Below, in pieces: positions 51,415 through 63,420 of a stretch of DNA of 64,000 nucleotides. Origin of the DNA: Sclerodactyla briareus (Eukaryota > Echinodermata > Holothuroidea > Dendrochirotida > Sclerodactylidae); the NCBI GenBank assembly GCA_026419785.1, contig JAODTK010004776.1:1-64000 (forward strand), in the 5' to 3' direction. The notes under the pieces were generated by a model, which was not told the DNA's origin, did no database searches, and was given only the letters and a program-made list of their open reading frames with translations. Position 1 is the stretch's first letter; the number at the start of each line of letters is the position of its first letter. The position numbers and the translations under genes were made by a program.

Positions 51415-51580
51415 GAATGGGATTCTTGTTTGGGATCAGCTGATTCCGTTTTTCAATGGGTTATGCCTTTCTTTGAGGACTTGATTCTATAATTCGATTC
51501 GTTGATTCTGTTTTCGATTAGTTTGATTCTGTTTTCCGACGTCCGGATTCCAACTTTGGTGATGTTTGTTACGTTTCGCC
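51415..51580 (-). repeat. GAATC minisatellite, inverted copy
   Basis: Read on the minus strand it opens with GAAACGTAACAAACATCACC and AAAGTTGGAATC, then runs of TCGAAAACAGAATCAA-type units of about 18-22 bases, closing with CCCATTGAAAAACGGAATCA. The copy at 63.4 kb on the plus strand has the same lead-in and the same units, so the two are inverted relatives 12 kb apart. Confidence 0.8.
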
Positions 51581-51584
51581 TCCG

Positions 51585-53790
51585 TACGTGGCGCGTACTC
51601 GGGGAAACCACTGAGCGCTGCGAGGGCCCACGCGCGACCGTACGTAAACGCGACACAAAGCAGCCAAGATACGTATAGAATTATCTTTTACTACACAGTA
51701 GGCAGAGATCTTTCAGGATAATCAGTTCTAAACGTTCAAACGTGGAGACAAGAATGAATGTACGAGTACTCGTGTTGAACATCTTTCCCAGGAATTTATT
51801 TTCAGCTATTGCTCATTAAAGAGTGTCTGCTTCTCCATTTCCAATTTTCTTTTTTCTGTTCTGTTTTCTGCTATTATTTCAGTTGATATATCTTACAAGG
51901 AAGGCCAAAAAGGCTAAGTGGGTTCTCGACTGACCCTCATCCCAGCCGAGCTGAGCACTGTCGATTCCTTGTACTTATTATGGGGCCCACATACCAAGTA
52001 TACGCCCCCATCCCGGGTTGAATCTTTTTAATGAAAAATGCCCAATTACTAATGTCCACATTTTCACGTCCTCCCCGTTCCCCTCCACCCACCATGCACT
52101 CGTTCTACACCAGAAACCATGGATTGTCCTCACACAAAAGAGCGTCACACCACATTTGCAACTTGATCGACGCAGGCTTCTTGTTGACTACATTTCTTGA
52201 TCAATACCGAGGGAACTGAGTTATCGCAGTTTTTCTTGCTTGGTCGCGAGAGCGCGTAAGGTCATATACGGAATCGGCCGTTGTTGGTTACAGTGTCAAA
52301 AAGTTAAAAACAAACCTTGGTTTCCGGTGATCGGGTGATGCAAGGCCGGTCCCTATTCGTTATGGAAACGACTTACAAATGAACGAAAACATGTCAAAAA
52401 CCCCACCAAGAATGCGTAGATAGCGTCAGCAGGGAGGGGAGGGGGGTATGTGAATGCAATAAATGCAGCCAGTGTACTTTGATATCAAAAACAGAAAATA
52501 CCTCACGAGTAATCGTTTTCATATATTGTGATATTTCTATCCAGATCCTACCACATATTTGGCTCGTATTGCATCGAATTTTTGGTATTCATAGTTCACC
52601 CCCTCCCTATATACGACGTCACATGGGTTCGCGCAATGACTGAAAATCGGTCGTAGATTTGAATTCTTCAGAATGAATTGCCACCAAATGGTAAAGTATC
52701 TTTTTCTATTAATTAGAGAATCTCTGCGCAATGTTGGGCTCTGTTTAGTTAGAGCTTACACGGACATTTCTGTTGCAAACCAAAGCACACATTATAACAG
52801 CGATAAGGACTAGGCTTTACTGATTAAGGAAGCTCAGGTATGCATTTTTATACTAAATTCACGTGATTTGATTCGCCGAGAAGAATTTACGAACTCTTAC
52901 TAATGTCGCTTTGGCGTCCTAACATTTTATTAGAGGGCGGTAATCGGGTTATGGCCAATACTGCAGCCTTCACCCCGTCCAGGTACTTTCATTGAACAAG
53001 TAATTATTTAGTTCATCTATCAGTTTCTTCAAACGTTTTCTCGTCTTCGCTCGTTGGCCGTTTATCCACTGTAAAATAAAACCGGGAGCTCTGATACTCT
53101 CTCCTGGGACAACTTGTCGACTATAAATCAAACGCCACTATCGCCCCTCGCTCCCTGGTAAATTCCCAAGGCCGCCATCGGGCTCACTTATTAATCGGAT
53201 TAAATTTACGGCCTGGTGAGAAGTAACATCAATACGGTAAACCCGTGCCCGCTACAACATTCCGCTCCAGCTGTACCTGGGAAACCTGGCTGCTCGGAGG
53301 TGGCCCTCTCAGGGAAGGCGTCTAATTACAGCCACTGGCTGCCCGGCTCATACGAGTATAACAGGATAACCACATTAGACCGGAAGTCCGAACTGACCCC
53401 AAAGTGAAAAATGGAAACAAATATTGTGAAAAAAATGAGGTATGTCTCTAATGGCTGCCTAAGTCGCGGTGCACAGACGGCAGGGGTTCTTCACCATATC
53501 AAGACATCAACAGATGTAGGTTACCAATTAAGGATATATTCTAAAACATTATAAGTACTATGCCAAACGCTTACGGCTCAGTGGTATTCTGGCTTGCCAA
53601 CCACAAATCACCTTTGACCCGGGAAGACTTCAATTACGATCGAGGTGAGTATTTTGGACTTACCATGTTACACATGATTATACCATGACTACGGTACTCA
53701 TCGAAGGCTGTCAAGATTGTTTGAACTGAGCATCTTGGAATTTTCTATTTCCAGTGGTTTTCTGGCTGACCTCGGGTGAACTCGTTTCAC
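51585..53790. other. Unrecognised non-coding stretch
   Basis: GGGGCCCACATACCAAGTAT near 51981 resembles the core word of family B. Otherwise nothing is recognised; all frames are under 65 codons. Confidence 0.45.
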
Positions 53791-53793
53791 ACA

Positions 53794-53877
53794 ACACCAC
53801 GCACACAACGCACACACACACAACACACACGCACGCACCACACCGCACATACACACACACATACACCTTACACACTG
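53794..53877. repeat. CA-rich microsatellite
   Basis: Imperfect (CA)n of about 85 bases with CACACGCACGCACC and CATACACA interruptions. Confidence 0.85.
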
Positions 53878-53879
53878 AC

Positions 53880-54698
53880 AGACTTTTTAGATTCCCCTGA
53901 CTTATATTCTTGATTAGGAATCAAAAACGGACTAGTATATTCTAACCGGTGAATTGTTGGCAAAGCCTAACAGGCAAAATTATGAAGGTTAATTTATCCA
54001 TGAAATCGGTGTCATGCTAAGGTTATTTCTACTTTGCGACGTTCTATTCTAAAGCTCCATGGGGGTTGAAAAACACTAACAAAACAACAGCTCACTCGTG
54101 TGATTAATATACGATTTGCCCCGATAACATCCGTCACCGAACCGGAGTTATATAATCCGAATTATCACACGAATCAATTCCTTCAGGCGATCTGGCAATC
54201 CGAATGGTAGGGCGGTACGGTGACGGTGAAGTCATCCCCGCGAGCGGAAGTTTATCACGCGTGAAAAAAAACGACGGTGAATGAAATTGTAAAAACCACT
54301 CAATTCTTATGATCAGGTTCAGACTTTTAGGCTGAACGTTTGCAGCCATTTCGAAGGTCATCGGACTGTATATGTCGTGAGAGTCACGCCGAGTCCACAA
54401 CCCACGCTAGTCTACGAGAGTTTGCAAACGTGCCAAAATATCAATAAAACCCATAAAACTAACAACAACTACGCGACGGTAATACACATTTTAATTACCA
54501 CAAAACACTGTCCGCGCCGGTACTCGTATCGGATTTTTTGGAGGCGAAGAATCGAAGGTTCGTCAATGACCAAACCCCTCCTACTGCTTTCTCCTGTTTT
54601 CACATTTCGTGGATGTCGGTGCAACATTAAATTATTCGCCATGGGTTCGGGCGACGATTATAATTGCGCATTTCACAAACTGTGACTGCACGGACGAG
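53880..54698. other. Unrecognised non-coding stretch
   Basis: No gene or element is recognised. Frames up to 102 codons (54377-54685) carry no motif. Confidence 0.45.
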
Positions 54699-54699
54699 T

Positions 54700-54700
<1 letters not shown>

Positions 54701-54733
<33 letters not shown>

Positions 54734-54742
54734 TTTTTTTTT
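54701..54742. repeat. Poly-T tract
   Basis: A run of about 42 T with one A. On the minus strand this is a poly(A) tail-like tract; no retroposed gene or SINE body is recognised next to it. Confidence 0.9.
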
Positions 54743-54744
54743 GA

Positions 54745-55385
54745 TAGGGGAGGGCGGCTCAACAAAGCATTTCTTTACTGTCATGCAGTTTACCCCCTGC
54801 CGAATATCCTCATTTCGCAGATGAACCCCCCCCACCCCCCTTATCTCTCCACCAAAAACACCCCACGCGAGTAATCCTCCACCCAAGTCACAGTAATTCC
54901 TTCACTCACTGTGCGGCCACTCGCGTATCCGGGATATGGGTATAATTCCAGATAAATGTGTCTCCACATGTGTCCGCAGACAACGGGCCAACGACACATT
55001 TCAAAGTGTCAATTAGCATATAGACATCTAAACACTCCGAATTGACCCGGATCTTATGGAAAACTTCGGTGCAAAAAGAGGAATCTCGTAGGTATAGGTT
55101 CGAGTGTTACCGACAATGGAGCTTGGTTAATTTGCAGAATGATATGCGAGAATCTCCAAAGTTGTCAGATTTTTTAACGAATTTTGTATGGATGTGCTTG
55201 TTGCTTAGAATTAAAGTAATGTTTTGAGAAACCGCGTTAATCGACGGTGATAGTCGAGTTGGACAAGTTGGAACTACGCTAACTGTTGAATAATCCCTAA
55301 TTGCACTATGTACAGGTATTGCTCAAAGAACCTCGTGCTGAGCAGTCGTGGTCAGCTCAGTCACGTCAGACAATTTACCCGTATC
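54745..55385. other. Unrecognised non-coding stretch
   Basis: A C-rich patch lies near 54827-54840. Nothing else is recognised. Confidence 0.45.
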
Positions 55386-55390
55386 CTTCC

Positions 55391-55516
55391 ACGCACACAC
55401 ACATACACCACATATACTTACATAACATAATACATTAACATACCATCTACATTACATACATACAACATAATACATACATACATACATTACATACAACATA
55501 CATACATACATAACAT
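55391..55516. repeat. CATA/CA microsatellite, left part
   Basis: Imperfect CACA then CATA units for about 125 bases. The same array type resumes at 56530 on the other side of a 1-kb insertion. Confidence 0.85.
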
Positions 55517-56529
55517 CATGGGCGTAACAGGTGGGGACGGGGGACATGGTCCCCCCCACTTTTCAAAAGTGGGGGAGGATATCATATCGTTTGTCACCCC
55601 CACTTGTCGGACCGTTAATAAAAAATAATAGGCACATGTCCGATTTGTATACTCTAAACTGATTCAATAGTTGTCTAACCAAACAATAATCTCGGTGGAA
55701 ATTGTCTTAAGTCCACTAATTCCAGAAGCGGACCCCAGGTAAAGAACTGGACCCGACTAGGGCCGCCGAAGTGGAAGGATGGACCATGTTTCAATACGAG
55801 TTCTCGAATTTTAATCGAATAGCCAAAAATTGCATAAGTTGTCAAGTGTTTCGCTCTGTCCGGGGGGCACTGGCTTTTTTCTTCCAGGCGTGGTGGGCTA
55901 AAAATGCCCGATGTAATGCTTCGAATAATATTGTTCACTCGATTAATTCAGAAGCCTGGGCGACTGTCCCCCCCCCCAATCATTCTGAGATGAAAAATTC
56001 GTGGGAAAGTTGGGTAGAGAAAAAAAACAAAGTGAAAAAATGCCGGAATTTTTTGGCAGATTTTTTCGATAAAATCGCCCGGAAACATGACAATTTTTTT
56101 GCGCGCTTTGCCGCGCGCCGTAGTTCCATGACGACTTGTAAAATCGGGTACAAATTTTCTGCTCCCTAATTGAGTGGGCCGTAAGCTATGGCTTTTCCTT
56201 CGAATTCCACCCCAGAGACCGTTCGGTAGAACCCTGGATCCCACGAAAACAAAGCAGAGTAGATAAAGGGATAAAAATACCATGTGTGAATTGTAAATCA
56301 CTTATATGACAATGCCAACTCTTTTGTCTGTCTTTTACTCAAATCCAACGTAGATGGGTGCCTATTGAGCCTGGCAAGTCCGTTTCCCGTCGATCTGGGG
56401 GTCGGGAAATCTGAAAAAAAAAAAAAATTTTCTAAGTACGAGTCGCGCAAAACCGATGGTGGCGCCTCCGCTTAGATGGAATTGGCATTCCATGTGTCCC
56501 CCCACTTTTCAAAACGTCCGACGCCCCTG
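55517..56529. mobile_element. hAT-like non-autonomous element inside a CATA array
   Basis: The left end is CATGGGCGTAACAGGTGGGG and the right end read on the minus strand is CAGGGGCGTCGGACG. Both have a subterminal TTTTGAAAAGTGGGG-type word (55558-55575 left, 56500-56515 right). The flanks ACATAACAT and ACATTACAT differ at one of nine bases, consistent with an 8-bp duplication although the microsatellite context makes this weak. The length is 1013 bp. The 132-codon frame inside (55771-56169) shows no transposase motif. A GCGCGCTTTGCCGCGCGC core lies at about 56100-56118. CATA repeat continues on both sides, which is strong evidence that this is an insertion. Confidence 0.75.
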
Positions 56530-56620
56530 ACATTACATACATGACATACATTAAGTACATAATACATCATATCAAAATACATTAATACATACATACATAC
56601 AATACGTACATACCAACACA
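56530..56620. repeat. CATA microsatellite, right part
   Basis: Resumption of the CATA array for about 90 bases after the inserted element. Confidence 0.85.
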
Positions 56621-56624
56621 CCGC

Positions 56625-57165
56625 ACCACTTTAATGAAAAATATATTTCTTCGACTTCCTCAAGGGAATAATAAAGAAACAAAAAAAAAACCAGGAAGAT
56701 AGAAGGCTTTTTTTAGTCCTCGACTCATTCCAGATACACTATCATGTTCAGGCACAAGGACAAATGGGAACGTGTGACAGCTCATTAGGAGCAAAATATG
56801 ACAGTTCCCATTCCACAAAACGAGTGAGTTCCCAAACCGGCCTGCTTCTCGATCAGTGGTTGTTTATGTTAAATACCTATAGTTAGTTTTAACGATCCTG
56901 ATCCGGAGGTGGAGAGAACAATCGCTAGGTAGTATATAAATACAGCAGAATCTAAAGCATTATAAAGGTGCCAGAACTAAGTGTTCTTCATATAATCGGC
57001 ACTAACCAGTGCTCAGTTCAACTTGTTCAGTTATGGGGACTGAATGATGACCATGTTTACCCAAAGTACCATGTGCTGTGAAATGTGATACAATATCAAT
57101 TTGCCTAAAAAAAAATGCAAATCAGGCAATTATTTGACCTCCAGTGACTTGAAATAACATGCATG
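56625..57165. other. Unrecognised non-coding stretch
   Basis: GGGACTGAATGATGACCATG and ACCCAAAGTACCATG near 57036-57075 could be a diverged family B copy. TTTGACCTCCAGTGACTTGA near 57134 leads into the next CATA array. Confidence 0.35.
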
Positions 57166-57169
57166 CCTA

Positions 57170-57247
57170 CATATCACCCACACATACCTACATTACATAC
57201 ATACCTACATAACATATCTACAACATACATAATACATACTTACATAC
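57170..57247. repeat. CATA microsatellite
   Basis: Imperfect CATA and CCTACATA units over about 80 bases. Confidence 0.8.
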
Positions 57248-57417
57248 AGAGCAGAGCGTGATACATGCTCAGCTCGGGCATTTGTCCTCCAAAAATATCC
57301 GTATTTGTCATTTTTTTTGTTTTCTCTTGCTCACATATATTACATATATTACATATACTACTTGAGTGAGATTAAGAAAAGGAATGAATTTCTGACGTAG
57401 GTAGCGTAGGAGAATTG

Positions 57418-57805
57418 GACTTATTATGTTTTCACTGACCTAAAACAATAGGAATCATGTACCGGTACTATCTGGGGAATTCACATACCGCATATGAACA
57501 TGATCACTACAGGTGGAGTCCAGTAATCGTGTTTACAATCCAAATTGACAAATATCAATCTTCACAACAATTTTCCCCATGTTGTACGAACACTAAATCC
57601 CTCCAGCCACACCCAAAATAAGGTTAACGAAACCCCTCATAAGAAAGCTGCATAAAAACTTCACTTGACAGGATAGGTTTCTTCCTCAGTTCTCAGGCTC
57701 CGTCCTATTTGCTCAGATGACTTTTGACCTGACCCCGCACATGGAATTTATGTACTCATTATTGGGCACCCCCATAACCAAGTATTAGCTCAATTCATCT
57801 ATACG
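57418..57805 (+). repeat. Dispersed repeat family B, two copies
   Basis: Copy 1 (57418-57520) has CACTGACCTAAAACAATAGG, AATCATGTACCGGTACTATC, GGGGAATTCACATACCGCAT and ATGAACATGATC. Copy 2 (57710-57805) has CAGATGACTTTTGACCTGAC, ATGTACTCATTATTGGGCAC and CCCCCATAACCAAGTATTAG with CTCAATTCATC. They are direct repeats and lie between two microsatellite arrays. Confidence 0.7.
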
Positions 57806-58017
57806 GGGTCACTTAATTGTATTAGAAGAAACCCAAATTTGGCCAAAATATCAATTTTTCATATTCCCCCATTTTTTCTTCTCTAAAAACAATGTTTTCA
57901 GTGAATAGTATTCCCTTCACCAAATGGACCCCCATCCACAAGGTCCTCAGAACGAAGAGAGTTCTCGCAAGAAGGCGTAATTCCTTTTTATGGTCCTCAC
58001 AAGTACAGTCCAGACAG

Positions 58018-58054
58018 TACACACACACACCACACATACCACACACACACACAC

Positions 58055-58090
<36 letters not shown>

Positions 58091-58238
58091 CACACACACA
58101 CCACCACACACCACACACACACACAACACACAACGAACGCAACAACACGCACACATACATGCACACCCAGACAACCAACCGCACACACACAAACCCCCAC
58201 ACAGCCACACACAAACGCAACACACGCCCCCACACACA
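58018..58238. repeat. Imperfect CA microsatellite
   Basis: About 220 bases of CA with C insertions (CACACCACAC) and ACGCAAC interruptions. The longest open frame of the window (164 codons, minus, 57822-58316) runs through it and is compositional, a Val/Cys-rich poly-(GT) translation. Confidence 0.9.
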
Positions 58239-58244
58239 CTTGTG

Positions 58245-60095
58245 TGCCTCACTACGCGAGCACCCTGCGTGACTATACCTATATTCTTTTTTTGCCTTGA
58301 AGCTACTGTACAACATTTACTACATTCGCAGTACACCCGTTGGCGGGGTCGACCGGCATTAGACCTTTTAGTTCGATAAAAGCACAGAAAACAACGGATA
58401 TCCCATAACTCTACGGTCGATTACGGGTACTTCAAGGGGATGTTTCTTCTCCCGTCGGGGGGCACTTTTGACGTCACATCAAGATCCACTGGGGTACACC
58501 CTCGGCGAAACACAAGGCAAGACGGTTGGGGAGGAAATCCCGGTTCCTGAAGTGAGCTAACATCTTACCCGAAGTTGGTTGCAGATGTAACTAAGACCGA
58601 AGCACATCTTTCGGGCCGCATTACGGTATGAATCAGTTTAGCGTAATGTCATTTACAACAAACACTTTTTTGTGGTTTCTTGAATCTTGTAATGTAAATA
58701 TTTATCTTCTTCTATTATTTCGCCCGATTAAGTCGATTTTTCTGTCTCTCCTCAACCATGCTGCAGCCTACGGGTAGGTGCAGTACTGAAAACACTGATA
58801 TCACTCACACAATGTGTTCGAGTCTAGACGTTTTACCATCCACTACAGGGACAAACGAGTGGTAGCAATTTTTGCAATTAGCCGTCTGCGTGTGATTACC
58901 TCCCACCAACCCACAGTTAAGGTACCGCGCCAGGAGGTATCCCTATTCCGTGTAACCTGGTGACGGCTTCCAGCTGACCTTATGTGCATTGATCCAGGTC
59001 TGCACCAATTGCTGGGTCTTGATAGAATCGTCTCTGCTCGCAAGTACCATAAAAAAACCTTCCAAGTCAGAGTAATATTGACAAGAACCATTTTTAAAAA
59101 TATTTGATTGAAAGTAGTAGTCCTATATTTATTTGTAGGATCATCGGGAAATGTCCCATGCGGCTTTCATACCATCTCCAATTTTCCAGTTATCATATTT
59201 CCAATTCCAAGCGTTGTGGAACATTGTTCGTGCCCTTGAAGTACCCCTTGACGTGGTTGTTCAATAGATCGCACTTTTGGGTATTTCTATTAGTTAGGAA
59301 CGCAACCACAACACTCAGACCCCAAACCGTATTTCAGTCGTAAAATAAGCCATATGGTTTCTTCGATATTAGTTTAAGCTTTTTCGTCATGTAATCATGT
59401 TATGGTTTTCATTCACGTATAAACCCATGGGCAAGGAGCTTTACCTCGCTTGCTGCATGCACCCAGGTGTTAATAGGTACTCTGTGAGGTTAACTCACAT
59501 AAGTGTCGCTCTATGCTGCACCTAGGGCAGCCAGCCCTATACTAACATATGTGGTATGACTGCCCAGTGTACCATGGTGCGAGCAGGGAGAGCTGTGCAC
59601 TATAGATATGGGTGTGAAAACAGAGCTGTTGACAATCAATTTTAGTCAAGTCACAAGTCATTAACTACCAAGGCAACTCCAGTAACATGATAAAAAAGGT
59701 GAAGCCCAACGAACCTCAAAACAGGGCCGAATTTACCTCTGTAGGGGCATCATAAACCTGTGTTGGGCTCCGTTTCAACTACTATTCTCTACAAGATTCC
59801 CTTGGCGTACTTCACGAATGATTAATTGCCCCTCTTCATCTGGCTCGCTGGGGCGAATGAACACAAATTTTCCATGGGGGCGTGAACTATTCGGTTGTAA
59901 CCTGATTCGGACTTGTTTTTTTGGAACCAACTTTTCCTTTTTCCGAATTACGTTGGGCCAATATGTAGGAAGAAGAATTTGCCCCATAGGATCACGTTCA
60001 CTCTATTCTCTGATTTGATCTATTCTCTGAAGTTAGCCTAACAAAGAACCCAATCACTTCTACACAATACCCATCCCATTGCTGTAAGCGGTCCC
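58245..60095. other. Mostly unrecognised; one odd short frame
   Basis: A 70-codon minus frame at 59775-59987 (MGQILLPTYWPNVIRKKEKL... ending in an acidic stretch) reads more like protein than its neighbours, with basic KKEK/KKQVRIRLQPN and a KFVFIRPSEPDEEGQLIIRE segment. It loosely recalls the linker upstream of the protease in Ty3/gypsy-like elements, but I cannot confirm that. No LTRs are seen. Confidence 0.25.
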
Positions 60096-60102
60096 ACTCA
60101 GG

Positions 60103-60214
60103 GCGAGTCCCGAGTCCCTGATCCTTAGCATGATTCCGAGTTCGAGTCCAGTGCCCGAATGTGCGTCCGAGTCCGAGTCCAGTCCCAATGCACGAGTCCG
60201 AGTCCATGAGTCCT
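60103..60214. repeat. GAGTCC minisatellite, array 1
   Basis: Degenerate hexamer array of GAGTCC with CGAGTCC, CAGTCC and GAGTTC variants over about 110 bases, including GAGTCCAGTGCCCGAATG. The second array at 62.1 kb shares GAGTCCAGTGCC. Confidence 0.8.
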
Positions 60215-60219
60215 GTGTA

Positions 60220-62095
60220 ATTTTAGTATATGTTCATTTGGTAAACATGTTTAGGGTATGGACTATTGTCTAAAGTTGTTGCTCACAGATTCAATACACA
60301 TAACAGTTAGCACGTTCGGCAAGGATTCAAGTTTTTTTGGGAAAAAAACCCATCAATACCACTTTCATATCAGGTTACATGCACCCCAGGGCCTAGCTAA
60401 CCCTGATTCCTGCCTATTAACTCTGAACCCTGCCCCTAACCTGGTCCAACTTCCAAGCCCTGTCTGTGTCGTACCAAAGGACCTATATTCATGCTATGAA
60501 CCTGACAGCCCCCTTCTTCCTACAGAAGAGTTGTGAAGATGTAGAATGATATTCTAATGTGATGCTCCTCTCTATAGTTCGAGTTTCAAGTTAACTAGCT
60601 TTAACTCGCCTAGTATTTTACTGCCAGGCACAATCACATTCTTTTGTTATTTATCGTAATTATATGGTTCTGCAGTATACGACTGAACTTCCATAATGAC
60701 TGAGCATATTGTTGTCAAATTAGTTAGGGTTAGGGTAACACTGACTGCAGCTGTTTTCTAACTGTCGGCACATTAATGCCAGCCAAACTGGAAACACCTC
60801 AGCAGACGATCCTGTCCATGTGTTTTGTCAGCAGTTACGACCCGGTGGGTAGGGGCAGGTTCCCCAGGGGGAGTATGGGGGGCGGGAGGGGGTCAGGCTG
60901 GTCGCTTGCCGAGATGGCTGGGAAGATATAGTTAGGTCCTCATGCATGTGCTCCCAAGAGTGATGAGTGAGTGAGTGAAATGAGTAGGATTGAGGGACAA
61001 GCAATGGGGGCTACCTGCAAAATCAGTTCACACAAATTTGACCCACAACGGGTTCATAAAACACTATGTCCTGGGGAAATAACACATGTGAAAGCTTTGT
61101 ATTCACTAAAAGATAACAGTCCATAAATTGCCCCACCAAAACACAGCTCACAGAACCTCTCCAGTTATTCAATACTAGCGCAATTCCTGGCAGTACCCGC
61201 CAACACATCGAATGATCCCCTGCCCCCAGTTACTCTTGTAAACCCTACTCACCCTATCCCAACCTAATCCCTACCTCACAATGTCACACAACATTCCCAT
61301 TATTAATGATATTCGCACAAATACTGGTGCTAGTCTTACTGTGGGGTGTCATGTTATAGCCAAATTGTGTGTACCAGTTGTGCCAAATATTAGCTCACAC
61401 GTTTTACGGTAGGTGTAGCTATTCCATCCTCCACACGGCCTAGTAGCAATGTATGTAATTCATATCTAGCTTAATCTTGGTCAAGAGAACAACTATTGCA
61501 GTTATCTTAGGCTATAAGGTAATAGACTTTACTTTACTATGTAATACTCTTCGAGGCCAGTGCAAGAACCTACCACACCAACCATTTAGTCAACGGTATC
61601 GTGGGCCCGTCGATGGGTAAAAATTTGAAATGTCCAGATCAGTTGCTTGTTCAATATCGCGAGCGACAGGTACCACAACACTACCATATGACAAGAGTTT
61701 CTCGCCCAGGGATTTTCACTGTAGAAAACAGCTTCCCTCCATCCAAATCTTACACCCCCCCCCCCCCCTCCAAATTGCTATTCTTGATTACCTGTTTCAC
61801 TGATTTGACGCATTTTCCTTTAGAACCTGGTAACTGGAAAACCGTGCAGACTTGCAACCAGTGAGTGTAAACATTGTGTGGTATGCATCTATATTTTTTA
61901 CTCCTCTGCCTTGTGAAGCAAAAACTGTCTGTCCATTTTATGGCGCGCAGTCTGATGAACTATGGCATAAGAGCCTGCGGAACACAATGACTGAATAGGT
62001 TGCAAAAAGACCATTCCACAATATACTTACCGTTCTATTTTCTTTGAATTGAATGAAAAATGGAGTAAAATATTGAAGGACTCATCTATGGACTC
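60220..62095. other. Unrecognised stretch between the two GAGTCC arrays
   Basis: TTAGGGTTAGGG at 60724-60735 is only two telomere-type units. A G-rich patch at about 60870-60890 and a GAGT tail at 60954-60982 are present. A C tract lies at about 61747-61760. No gene is recognised. Confidence 0.45.
60954..60982 (+). repeat. GAGT tetranucleotide tail
   Basis: GTGCTCCCAAGAGTGATGAG followed by (TGAG)n, the same arrangement as at 34.67 kb. It is probably the 3' tail of a decayed retroelement of that family. Confidence 0.5.
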
Positions 62096-62104
62096 ATTCG
62101 AAAA

Positions 62105-62242
62105 AACCCGAGTCCTGAGTCCGGACACGTGAGTCCAGTGCCTGAGTCCGAGTCCTGAAGGTGAGTCCGCGTTCCAATTAGCCTGAGTCCGATCCGAGTC
62201 CTATTCTTTGTAGTCCGGACTTGAAGTCCGATCGACTTGAGT
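62105..62242. repeat. GAGTCC minisatellite, array 2
   Basis: Degenerate hexamer array (GAGTCC, GAGTCCGGAC, GAGTCCGAGTCCT) over about 140 bases, ending in AGTCCGATCGACTTGAG. The same unit and one shared longer word link it to array 1. Confidence 0.8.
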
Positions 62243-62377
62243 ACTACAGACTGATACCAGCACCCAGTTCTTACACGCCATTGGTAGCTTCCACCCGAAG
62301 TTGCCTTTTCAACTGACAAGGGATCTTAGTTTTAGGGAACACCCCTCGAGTTGTATTTATCCGGATCACGTCAGCAG

Positions 62378-62806
62378 TTAACCCTTTCAGCGTAACGTCG
62401 GCCGGCAGCATCGTTATGACCAAGTCAGTGTGTGTGGGAACATGCCATATTTGCCGAAGACCGCTTTTCGTGCGCTCATAGACCGACATGCGGTTTCATG
62501 GATGCATGGCCGCACTCTTCCCTCTTTCCAACCCCGCCCTCAGACCCGCAACATCCCCCCCCCCCCCCCCCCCCGCCACTGGCTCACTCCATAAAACTGA
62601 ATTCAGGTAAAATCGATTAATGCCCTAGAATAAGAACAATACAAGCCGTTCTGCATCTGAGGAGGGGGCGAATAAAAATCGCATCTCGGTCCCGTTGGCA
62701 ACCATTGTGAAGACGCGGTCCTCTTTGGTAGAAGGAGAATGAAAGTTCCCGTGTTTCCCCTTTTTCCTTTCGGGAGGGGACGGCACATCTTCGCCCATAG
62801 GGTTAA
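62378..62806. mobile_element. Possible piggyBac-like MITE
   Basis: TTAA is followed by CCCTTTCAGCG on the left; on the right, read on the minus strand, TTAA is followed by CCCTATGGGCG. TTAA target sites with CCCT-type ends are the hallmark of piggyBac elements. The inverted match is 8 of 11 bases and does not extend inward. The length is 429 bp. An 18-20 base C tract (62555-62574) sits inside. Chance is a real alternative. Confidence 0.3.
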
Positions 62807-62809
62807 TTT

Positions 62810-63420
62810 TCAAGTTAAGGTCACAGTGAGCGTATGACACACTGGGGGGGATGCAGAAAGATCCCGGATTCCCGAATTGCCAGGTTAGCCGACGGAACAT
62901 TTTTCTAACTTCCTCGGATGGCGGGGGAAGATTCTCTCCGTTCCGGAGAATTTACTCGTAATTTTAAACAGATTTTTGCTCGTCGTTTCTTTTTCTGTTC
63001 TGCCGAGTTCCCATCTGAAAATGAGCATGTTTTCCCCACGCAACCGCACCGCCATCGTACAACCCCATGATTTGCAGCGACTTGTAATATTCCATAACTT
63101 TTTATAAAATCATTGCCGCGGACTCTCGTAGCAATTCCGCAGGCCATTTCATCCTGGATTTCAGGCAGCTCACTGGTAGAAACATTCTGGCAGTTCTTTT
63201 TACTCGCCCGAATTTTTCTATTCGTGTTTAAATTTTGGTCGTTCCCGTTAGTAAAGGTAAAACTACCAGCAGGCCTCTAGTAAACTTCCTTGCGGAGTAT
63301 TGAAGAGGATAACCACCAAGTAATAACAGACGAAGTAACAAGTAACTACAAGTAAAAAGGGGCCGAAGACATCAAAACCACTGTTACGGGAGCGCTTGAA
63401 ACGTAACAAAAATCCATCAA
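62810..63420. other. Unrecognised non-coding stretch
   Basis: No recognisable gene. The lead-in GAAACGTAACAAAAATCC at 63399 belongs to the next minisatellite element. Confidence 0.45.

Noticed and set aside
57822-58316. Longest open frame, 164 codons on the minus strand
   Set aside because: It runs through an imperfect CA microsatellite and its Cys/Val-rich sequence is a translation of GT repeats.
60720-60738. Interstitial telomere repeat
   Set aside because: Only two TTAGGG units, which is within chance expectation.
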